Below, one piece after another: positions 25,135-37,100 of a DNA stretch of 64,000 nucleotides (position 1 is its first letter; each line of letters starts with the position of its first letter). The position numbers and the translations under genes are program-made. The notes beneath the pieces were generated by a model. The model was given only the letters and a program-made list of their open reading frames with translations, did not search any database and had not been told where the DNA came from. The DNA is taken from assembly GCF_014356525.2 (NCBI RefSeq), contig NC_052505.1:8930171-8994170 (forward strand). The letters run 5' to 3'. This DNA is from Nilaparvata lugens (lineage: Eukaryota; Arthropoda; Insecta; Hemiptera; Delphacidae).

Positions 25135-28100
25135 TATATATAGGATACAATATCATGTTTCCTATAAGGAATTATTAATATTTTGTAGTTTAATATTCAA
25201 TAATCTCGAGTGCAAAATATTTATCTCAAAACCAAGACAGACATAACATAACTGTAGCTCGTTTTGTCCCATAGGCAATTAAGATTGAAACACTAATCAT
25301 CTTGGAAAAACGTTATTATTCAAACATCAGGGTTCTTCAGTAATAACATTACGTTTAACTATAATGATTTTTAATGTGAAATAGAAGCGATTTTGTCAGT
25401 TCCACATAATTTTAGTGTCATCATAATCTTGGTAATATCGCTCTTATTACACCTTAATATAGAGAAATTCTACAAAATCCTGTGTTCATCGTGTAAATAA
25501 CAACTTTTCATTGAAATTCATTGCAATATTCAACCATGGAACAATGAGCAGTTCAACGTGTAGTAAGTTAAATTGGATTCATGGAAAAATTCATGATTAT
25601 CTTGATAATCACTGATTTACATTTTTTCTGACAAATATGCAAGATAATATAGCCTACAAGTATGAAAATCTAATAATCATTTAGCATTGGTACTTGATTT
25701 ATTCTAATAGAACTACCTACTTCTAATAAAACTCAAATTATTCTATTCAACTTGAAGATTGGGATAATACATTGTGACGAGGTACATTTTCTAATATCAT
25801 GTCAAACTTTGCCAATAAAGAACTAAATTCAAGGTGATTAGCTATTCAACTTGAAAAATTGGGATAATACAATGTGAAATACTGTTCATTTTTTGATAAA
25901 ATTTGAAAATTTGCCAATAAAGAACTAAATTTAAGGTGATCAGCTTTGGAGGAGTAACATTCCATCAATTCATTTGAATTGATGAGTTAGATGTGTGAAA
26001 TCTTATAATCCACAGTACCTACCTACCTTAATTGATTCTACTCAATCTTTTTTCGAATAGATGCTTGCGGCGGATTGTTTGAAGCCCCGAATGGAACAAT
26101 CACCAGTCCTTCATTTCCTGAGCTCTATCCTGGAAACAAGAACTGTGTTTGGGAGATCATAGCTCCACCGCAATACAAAATAACACTCAACTTCACCCAC
26201 TTCGACCTTGAAGGAAACAACGTGAGTTTTTATCTATTTCATATTTTATAAAAGTATTCATGAAATACGAATATGACACAATTGCATCAAAGCAACTATG
26301 TTACCTACTTCATTTATTTTCCATTGCGTAGGCCTAAGCTCTACTAAAAATTCAATCAACAATAATATATTAATGAGCAGCAAGTATTACATTTGAAAAA
26401 CATCTTCGTGTCTAATAATATGATAACGACAATATAATTTTGATTTTTCAATCTAACTTATGTGATTTGTAGACTACAAGTTGATGTTGTAGGTAAAATA
26501 TCTCGTGATAACGATTTCTACCTGAAATTATGGTATTAAACGACAATTTAAACATTCTTGAAAAACTAGTTTTGGTTGCCTGACTGATAAAAATATTGAA
26601 ATCAATGCTTTAAAAATTATTTTATAGTTGAAATAGTTTAAAACTAGAACACTGCTTGTTATTAATAATTTATTTTCTTTGCAGGTCTACCAGGTGAGTG
26701 GAGCTTCTTCCTGGATAACCCAAATTCTAGAAAGAATTATTCAATTTTTGAAAATTCATTGATCAAATCGAATTTTATTGAAACTGAACTTGGATTAGCA
26801 ATATAGAATCAATCATAATTTTCAGAATCATGTGGAATCTCCAGTATATCTACAAATAGTACATCTACAAATTGTTTTGTCTAAATCCATATCTATTCAG
26901 CTCTGTTATGATAATTTATCACTGATATATATTCAGGATGAAATGAATACCCCAGCCAACTATATTACAGTAACTATATTACCCATGGGTAATATGGAAA
27001 TTGGGTTATATAGTTACTGTACAGTCAACCAGAAAAAGGAAAGGTATTATAAAAAAAAAATTGTTCAAATTCCACTGACTTACTATTTATTCAACTAGAA
27101 ATGTCCAAATGAATCCATACAGTACCATTTTCAGTTCTGAGCAAACTATCATGTAGGCCTACTGTTTCATTAATATTGATGTCAATGTTGAATCACCTAG
27201 GGGAGTATAAAGATTGATTTAAAACCTTCATAATATATGGTTCAAAATTGTAGACTGCAAATTATTTTATTCACTCAAATTGGGGTCTATGAAGTTCATA
27301 AGAAACAGGAGTAAATGTCATTAAGTGATGAATTAGAATCACTAAAACAGGAAATAATTATGCTGATAGCGATAGCCTAATATAATTTGATGTTATTTTC
27401 TAATATCATTGATGATTTTCATTAATTATCACTATAAATAATAATATCATAATTTATTGTATTCAATATCATCTGAGTATCAACGATGTTTTCCCGTATC
27501 TAACAAAACTGTTGCAGTTAAAAAATCAGAGCAATGCTTACATAAAATGTTATACGTTTTCCACGGAACCGTACTAGGTTAATAACGTATATAATTTTCC
27601 ATATAACATAAAGTAGTGGATTATTTATTTAGCGTAGGCTATGGCAGACAGACAACACGTCGCAGAAGCCCATATGAGTCTAAAATATCTAATTAAGTTG
27701 AATGATAAATTTATATTTATTTGTGCAGCGCTACTTGGCTTGAATAGAACTTCTAGTACGGTACCTACCTACCGTATTCTTTACTCTACCAGTAATAATT
27801 CTTTCAAAACCCAACAAAAATTTTACACTGAAAAACATTATTCCATCAACATATGAAAGTATCCTTTCTATCAATAAAGCTGGATCCTCACACATCAGTG
27901 AACGTGACCGGCAAAGTGAAAATATAATTCTCATGAGTTATAGTTGGACTATTTCCACTCAACCGACGAGCGAGTATGAATCGTTCCATTAGAACTTATA
28001 GGAATAATGTTTTCACTGTACACAGTAATCACTGTTTCACTGTAATCATGTTCACCGATACTGATAATGGGAATCCAGCTTCAGTTGCGTTGTTTTCAAT

Positions 28101-31100
28101 GGAGTGTTGTGATTGGTGTAGCAAGAATGTGAATACGACAGCGTGGAGGTGCACAGCAAAATGCGTTCGGACGTCCTGCGACGTCACGGCGTCTTCTGTG
28201 GATCGCGGCTGCCTCCGCTTGTGACGTCAGAGAGCAATGCGCTACGCATTGAATTCAGCTCCGATAATTCTGTACAGAGGTCTGGCTTTGCAGCTGTTTT
28301 TTTCACAGGTAATGTAACTTTTCAATCTAATTAGGCTATTTTATCTATTTAAGAAAAATCTAAGCTATATTATATTTATTCTTGATAAATCCAGGCTGAT
28401 TATCTATTTATTATTGATTTTTTTGGCAAAGAGAACTTTTGAATTTATTACCTTGCTGTATTAGCCTACCTACCCAGTGTCACTTCCAATATGCATTCAA
28501 GTTCATACAGTTATAATTATATTGGGTTGAAGTTTTTTCAATAGATATTTTCAGTTTTACTTGAAAATATTATTAAACCTTTGAAGGAAGATTTTATTAG
28601 AAGTTGCAGTTTAACCAACTGCTCTGGTATATTACTACTGTACAATAATTAAAATATCCAATTAAAGCTACCTATATAGGCTACATAAAACTATAATGAC
28701 TTCTGCTACTGCAAATATTGACCAAAGAACTAGATAGCAGAAGGAAATTTGATGAATGAAACTGTCATTTTTATTTGATATATTTGAAATAATTTTTATA
28801 CAAAAAGTTTCAATAGACTCATCTGCTATGTAGGTATTGATCATTATGTTGAGTAATAAATAGAATTATTATAATAAATCATGTCTTGGAGTTGTTTGAC
28901 GCATACCTATATCGTTAACCTAGCAGGATTTGTATCACATTTCACAATTCGAGTCAAACTAATTTATTTCAGAAGTTCACATAGTTATTATTAGCATAAT
29001 AAATTGACACGAAACAGCAGGTATGAATTTATTCACTTGATACATTCATTGATACACAATCATTCTTAGCTTACTATGAATCTTCTAACTTGATATTTAT
29101 AAATATTCCCAACATAATAATTCTGTATGAATTAATACATTCTCATTCTTCACTTATTATATATGTTCTACGGTTGATACATTCATTGATACACAATCAT
29201 TCTTAGCTTATTATGAGTCTTCTAACTTGATATTTATAAATATGCCTGGAATATTAATTCTGTATGTCCCTGTCACATTCTTCACTTATTAAAAATGTTC
29301 TACAGTACCTTGATATGTATAAATATTGTCAACTTATCAATTGTGTCACACGTTGACAGACATGGACGAGTGTGCGACGAACAACGGCGGCTGCCAGCAC
29401 GAGTGCCGCAACACGATCGGGTCGTACATGTGTTCGTGCCACAATGGCTTCACACTGCACGACAACGGCCACGACTGCAAGGAGGCCGGATGCAAGTACG
29501 AGTTGACCGCTCCAGTCGGGGTGGTCACCAGTCCCAACTGGCCCGACTACTACCCGAGTCGCAAGGACTGTGTCTGGCACTTCACCACTACACCCGGACA
29601 CCGCATCAAAATGGTCAGTCAACAGTCAGCCACGTAATTCTCCCACATAGCTATAAGCTTGTAACGTTGTATATGGAAAACGCATAAAAATTATGCAAAT
29701 TTATTGACACTATCCTTCGGATAAAATTCGACATTAAAATAATACTTCAGTAAAAACCCCGAAAAATTAGAAGAAATCATCTTATCTTATTCAACTCAAT
29801 CCTCTATGTGATTCCTTTATGAATAGTTTATTCATTTGTAATTTTTGAGAAATAAATGAAAGCAAAAATCAAATCATCCCATTGTTATTATTTATACTAC
29901 AGATACAGATGTAATTCTACTCTAGAAATGAAATTCATCTTTGAAAGTAAAAATTGCCAATCACTGACTATAAGGCCCGGTTGCACAAAATCTGTTAAAT
30001 TTTAGCCGTGATTAAGTGCCTCGAGAATCAATCAGGGAAACCTTTTTTGGTTCCAAAAGCCTACTCTGATTGGCTCTCGTGGATTTAATCAAGATTTAAA
30101 TTTAACAGGCTTCTGTGCAACCAGGAATATAACTGTTATTCCTCACTGTGGTAATATTACATTTTTATTGTTCACATTTAGTAATTTGAAATAATTATGC
30201 CTTCAATACACCATTATTTGTACAGAGTTTGTAATTTTATCTGAATGGAATAATATATTTTTATTGTTTGAATTATTAAAAATACTGTTCTATATTACAT
30301 TGTTAATTATAGAAGGTCAAGTCAATCAGTGAGCAAATGCTCAGTCAAAAGTAGGGGAATTTGAGAAGTAGAAGGAAATCTTCTAATTATCAGATAAGCA
30401 CATTTGCACTAGAAACAGAGTAACATATTTACACTAGAAACAGAGTAACATATTTACACTAGAAACAGAGATGTTGTGGAATTTCATATTAAAGTCCAGC
30501 AAAAGATATGTTTTCTGTTCCAATTATGTGGAATTGACAATTTCTCCAAAAATAAACCTTAAGTTTTATGAAAAAATTGCAGGCAATTTGAGATGAGTTC
30601 ATTCATATTCTCCATTACCTTACAATAGCCTATCATGTTATTATCTTAACCTCCTAATCATATATCATTCAAAAAATCTTTAAAAAAACATAATATGGAA
30701 TTTTACCATAATTTTTTTACCTAGTAAGTAGAAATCAAATGCACTTAATTTTTCCATTTGCTTACTACAATAACAGCTCTGACAGAAAATATGATAACCA
30801 AAATTGAAAAATAAATGATAAAATACAAAGACCTTAAAGATGCATAGACTCACATGCAGCGCTAGTGTCGTACTTGGAATTGAAATCCGCCATTGAGGGG
30901 GCAACCCATAAGATTATTACTTACCAATGCCACCAATGCCTTTGTGATCTATAGTATTACAAATAAATAATATATAATATCTCGTGCTAAAATACCCCAA
31001 TGGCGGCCTTCAATTTCAAGTAAGAGCTATCATTGGGAAGGCATAGGCATTGTGGGTCTATATCTCTTTAAGGTCTTTGATAAAATATGATAAATTATCC

Positions 31101-34100
31101 TTAAGTTTCAGGTAACTATTCCAACGACTACTTTCTTGTGATGGGCATCCTGCAAACAATCAATAACTCTACCAAGTTCCTAATTGTGTACTAAATTTTC
31201 ATTACTTTACTTTATTGAGTTCAGATACAATTTCGGTTCAATACAAATATGGCAATTGTCTATGTAATTTGATACGGATAATTTCAGATATTCACCGAAT
31301 TCGAGATCGAGCCTCATCCGGAATGCGCGTATGATCACATCATGATGTACGATGGAGACTCTCCAGATGCCCACACACTGGGCAGATTCTGTGGCTCCAA
31401 GATCCCCCACCCCATCATAGCAACTAGCAACCAGATGTTCATGGTCTTCAAGTCCGATGCTTCTGTGCAGAGGAAAGGATTCGTTGCTACTCACACAACA
31501 GGTATAAACTTTTTTTTTTTTTTAGCACTACAGCCCAATATGAGCTTTGGCCGCCTCCACTACAGCTCTCCACGCTTCTCGGTCCTCTGTTAATTGTCTC
31601 CATCCTCTATATCCCATTTTTTGGAGATCGTCTCTCACTTCATCTTCCCATCTTATTCTCGGCCTTCCTATCTTTCTTCTTGAATGTAGCCTCTCCTTGA
31701 ATATTATTTTAGGCATTCTGTTTTCGTTCATTCTACAGATATGTCCAAACCATCTAAGCCGCTGTGCCTTAATAAATTTTACAATATTTCGGCCTTTTAT
31801 CAATGCCTCGAGCTCTGAATTAGTTCTTCTCCTCCACTCCTCTCCTTCTTTAACTGGACCATAAATCTTTCTTAAGATTTTCCTTTCAAAAACGCCTAAA
31901 TGGTTTTTGTCTTCTTTTGTTAACGTCCAAGATTCACAGCCGTACGTTACAACAGGTCGAATTAGGCTCTCATATATTTTAAGTTTCGTGTTTCTACATA
32001 TGAGCCTGTTCTTCAAAAGTTTCATGTTACTGAAGTATGCTCTATTTCCAGCCAATACTCTTTGCTTTATGCTGTAACCCATCTTGTTCTCGTTATTTAG
32101 TTCAACCCCCAAGTAGCTGAAGTTTCTTACACCTTGAAAGATTTTATTTCCAATTTGGAGGTTTTGTGGAACTCTTCTTGCTTGACTACTTGATATTTTC
32201 ATGTACCTCGTTTTTCTTTCATTCACTATCAAGCCAATCTTATTCGCCTCTCTTTCTAGCAACAAATACGTTTCCTGTAGGACATCTTTCCTTCTTGCAA
32301 TTATTGCTACATCGTCCGCATATGCACATACCTGATACATTCGGTGGAAAATATTTCCCAACAGGTATAAACTATTTATTATTAATAAATTGTTACATTA
32401 CATCACGGTTGAGTATTGGGTACTTACTTGACTGGTGACTTGTCAATCACAAAATATAGTCACAGTAAGCTGATATTGCCTATCACATACCTTCCTATAT
32501 TAGAGCAGTCAATGAGTTTTGGGTGGAATAGATTTGAGGAGCATTTAAAAGCTGTGCTTTTAGAATTAAGTTTGTTTTTTTGGTTCTCTTAAATTATTTC
32601 TTTAATATGTGAATATTTCCTATTTTAGTGATAATAATGTGAAATATTTCTTCTTTGTTTGGTTTTGAAGCATCTAAATCAAATCTACTTTTGTGAAAAT
32701 AATGAAGGACTAAAAATATTGTGAAGTGAACGACTACAAGACTTAATAACCTATTTGGACTATGTGTAACCTTATCTAAATTTGGGAGAGGAATAGGACA
32801 AGGTTATTTCATTTTTCTCTCCCTATTGTTTTGATGATGTACTTGGGTATTCTATGAATCAATAAAGAATGTCAATTATAATCAAAATGGCGAAATGATG
32901 CTCGGTGCTCAATAGAGCGGACCACACTAGAGCACAGTTCATTAGTTCATGGAGTATCAGTTACATATTATCATGGTTCTTGATATTTTAGAGCAAGGCT
33001 ATTATCTATAGAGAGACCTTGATCTCTCTATAGACTTTGCTCATAGCCAATTGCCTACTTATTTAATGCAACATGTGCCTCACCTTTTAAAAGATGATAA
33101 AAAAGATAATTTTGAATAAAATTTAGAATATAGAAATAGGCCGACACATCTAGAAAATACCTGAGTCTATACCTAATTCATGCAGGTGAACGGGCTAGAG
33201 TCAAGAAAACTTCAATTAATCTTGCCATGCCTGATTTACTAGGTTTCTACTATAAACTAACACTACATTTTGAAATAATTAAAAAAAAAATACAAACAAC
33301 TTCAATAAACATTGGCAACTAAAATCGAACAACAGAAACAACAATTTCATGTTACTTTGTTGACATTCTTCATCTGATTTGGGGGCGCATTACTATCCCT
33401 CATTTAGATAGCAATACGTCACAAAACCAAACAATATCAGTCATGAAATAACAAATTAATTCCAACATGAAATTACTCAAGAAAGAAAAGCCCGTTGAAC
33501 CCAAATTTCGTCGATAGTAACCCATATAACCCATTTCATAATAATTTTGAATCCCCACTTTTGATTGACATTCTCGAATGAACCTTTTTTTCACTACACT
33601 GCACTTTCGTTGGTCTGTGCGTTGCTTTATCGTCGGGGTTACAGTACCTTGTTTTTGGCGGTGAACTTTTACCGGTTGAATTTGGCTTGACGGCGACGTC
33701 CTCTTACGTCCCTAGACCTGTCGTCTGAACGGGTGTCTTGAAGCGGTGTTACATAAAGTTGCCGAACCAAAGGGGTGGTACATGAAGTTGGTTTGGGGGC
33801 ACACATGAACCGCTGTACATAAATGTATTACAGCATTAATTTCTAACTCTTCCTACAATTCATCAAAAGCTAAAACAGGAGTTATCTATTGATTACAATT
33901 AATTAAATTCTCTCATTCTATTTGAATCCTCATTTTATATAGATTTTTATCTTTAAACTACTGATTCTTTGTATCAGAATTAATGGATCTTTCTTCACAA
34001 ATAATTCAAAAGTTCTGTTATAATTTAATAAATTAGCGTTCAGTTAAAAGCCTTAACGCCATGAGAAAACACAGTCAGAAAAATATAAAATTGAGTCTTA

Positions 34101-37100
34101 AACTCAATATGAACATAATCTTAAAAATTTCATTCCAATTTAAAGGCTATCTTCCTGACTTTCAGCAATACTCTACGATAATATATTTCCAGAAACAATA
34201 ACTCAAATGTAACGTAACTGAAAACTTTCTATACTTCTTTAGAAAAAAAAATTATAATTATCTCCCATCACTAATAAAATCAAAAGGATTATTCTCAATC
34301 AATATTATTAACTTGAAAAATAACAGGCTTGTTAATACAATACTCTTATGGAAGTTTCAATCAATTAAATTCCCTAAATTATATTTTAACCTTATTTTAC
34401 GTACCTTAGCGGTTATTTGAAGAAACAATTATTCGTACATGATGAAGAAACACAATTAAACTTTTCAGGACATGGCACTACTAGAAAATTTAAACTTTAA
34501 TAAAAATAAAACTAGCTCCTACATTAACTAATGAAATAAACTTGTAAACCTGCCCAAAAAGGGCGAAACATAATGACTACATCTTTACTCTCGTAGTGCT
34601 CCTAGCAAAGTGTCCTCCGAAACGTAATCTGGTCCCGCGGCTGGGGAATCCCCCCCACTACTGTATTTAGAAACAGGTCTCCTATTGGGCGAAGGGAATC
34701 AATTTGACCAATCGTCGCATGGCTTCTAGAATCTTTGGACCAAATAGTAACTGCAAAATCGGTAGTTTGTTATAATTTCAATGCTTGCTGTTTTCCAGCT
34801 TATCGCACTCCATGTCGCGACAGGAAGGTTAAGTTTTAGAGATAATTCCATAATCTACATTCCTCGACGACTCGGAGCCACAATTTTTAAATATCTATCA
34901 TGGGAAACTCGAAGTCATGGTCGTTCATAATAGAGAGAGAAAATAATTTATTTCGCTAACTCACTTACAATAATGGCTCTAGTCTATTGCGTATTAAATG
35001 TACTATTATAACTTGGGAAAAGGCCTGAATTAAAAATAGTGTTCGGCACAAACATTTCCCCATATGGTTTTTAGAAAATCATAGAATTTTAGAAAACTAT
35101 TGAAATCGTAATCATAATATGGATGCACTTGTAAAATATTTTGAGTCTTGATCAGGACCTTCCAATATACCTAGGAGGTATATGAGAGGTCCTTGTCTTG
35201 ATTGTCAATAGGTAGTGAGGCACTGATACTCCACTCCCTTCTTTAACTAGAAAATATAAAATGTAACTATTGTAAAACTTCTTCATATACAATATGCACC
35301 CTCTGAATGTGATTTATTCATGTAAAAAAATGAACTTGAAAATGACCTAAGTTATGGTCGAAACTAGTCGTTGAAATATTCAAATCGAAATCAAATAAAA
35401 AAAATCAAATCAAAATTTTTATTCACAATACAAACAGTTGAGGGTCCTGCCAAACCCAAAGGTTTTTCGACGGGTGCCCAAAAAAGTATTTCAAAGTATT
35501 TTAATAATAAAGGGTACTACAAGTTTTTATATTGTTTTTATTAATTTCTTTATGTAATACATGTAGGTACTTGGTGAAATACATTATACCTTCACAAGAA
35601 ATTCACTCGCCTCACAATTTGCAGTATAATAGAAATAATACTTGATATAATAAAAGCTCTTCACTAAAAAGTTCAAAAATTGTATTACAGATGGTTAAAA
35701 ATCAAACTCATCGGCCTGATAAACACATTTGGAAGGAAATACTAGTCTGATACTGAAGAAAATAGTATTTTACTATCTCTGTAAGAACTAAGTCAATTCG
35801 TATGGCTTTTTGTTGGTGAGGAGGTGAGGAGTTCCTTACGGAAGGTCCCACATAGCCTGAATATGATCTAATTTAACCCTTTGATGGCTAGTAAATTTGA
35901 TTGATTCTTTCTCTTGAATTCTTTATTCAAATAAATGAATAAACAAATACATCCTTAAAATATAAATACAATATTGTTTTATAATTTCTATTTTTCCCCC
36001 GAATTAATAGGCTACTCTGTGTTCTTTTATAAGCTACCTACCTACTTTGAACTTTGTAAAAACTAACAAAAAAGGTAACTGAAATTCTATTTGTGATACG
36101 TTTACAGCATGCGGTGGTCACCTGCAGGCTACAGACAGAGTGAAACACTTCTACTCACATTCGAAATACGGAGACCACAATTACGACAACAGAGCCGGCT
36201 GCGATTGGACCATTGAGGCGGCTCCCGGCAAGAATGTGCATCTCACCTTCCTCACATTCGAACTGGAGGACGAACAGGACTGTGGCTATGACTATGTGGA
36301 GGTCCACAGCGGCCTCGACTTCAGCGGAGTCTCTTATGGAAAGTTCTGTGGAAACTCGGTAAGATACCGTATTCACTCTGCTTTTATCTCGGATAGGAAT
36401 AAGGATTTCATTGAAAATTTTCAAGTGTAACTAAAACATTCAGAGCTATAATTGCATATTACATTAAGTTCTTACACTAGAATGAGGACTTGCAGACTCA
36501 ATTAATTGTGAAAAATATAAAATATTTACTCATTGACTGAAGCATTCGATTGATTGGAGCATGCGATTCGAAAGCATGCTCCAGTCTGTGGGTGAATATT
36601 TCATATTTTTGACAACAAATAGAGTCTGCAAGTCATTATTCTAGTTTGAAACTTGATGAAACATAAAACAGTACGTAATGGATAAAGAAATTCAAGACTG
36701 TACTTTCTTTTGTGGTTTCCATTACGTTTATTCTTCACCAATTCATACATGAGACTTAATTGTATCTAAAAGAGAAACTCAAATATTTTCATTGGTTAGA
36801 TAGAAGAAATAATAATCATAACCGCATCGTCAAGTGGAACAGAAACATTCATAGTATTCAAATACGATTTCGTTCTTGCATATAGAATTTTCCCTCAGCA
36901 ATTGATAAGTTTACTCTGAGACTTGATGAAATTGAGAGTAGAATTACATAGATTTTTGTCTCTCCCCTCAATCTCATCAAGTCTCATGTAAGAGTATTTG
37001 CAACTACAATAAATTAACTGTTGAAAATTGTTCCTTTTCTGATTAACAACCTATTGCTATCATTCTTCTCTTATCTATCGCTTCACTCTTTAGTTGATAC

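Larger units (their letters stand above)
17109..26060 (+). other. tld intron 6, expanded by a retroelement and a flanking duplication
   Basis: 8.95 kb. Contains the LTR retroelement (17765-25048), a (TA)n tract, and two direct copies of a 613-bp intron segment. After the second copy (25754-26060) is a local tandem duplication and then plain AT-rich intron up to the CUB3 acceptor. Confidence 0.85.
29614..31287 (+). other. tld intron 9
   Basis: Holds two hairpin elements (29973-30125 and 30820-31085) and a 25-bp triplet repeat at 30401-30470. No coding exon seen. Confidence 0.65.
31502..36107 (+). other. tld intron 10
   Basis: Begins with the LINE at 31511-32358 and holds LINE 3'-end-like pieces at 32721-32875 and about 35395-35480 and a small perfect hairpin near 33013-33043 (TCTATAGAGAGA and inverse). 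An unexplained less AT-rich stretch covers about 33600-33830 and 34540-34760. Confidence 0.6.

Noticed and set aside
29295..29687. Alternative frames over the EGF2/CUB4 exon
   Set aside because: The Cys pattern of EGF2 and the CUB motifs fix the correct frame; the others arise from the local high GC content.
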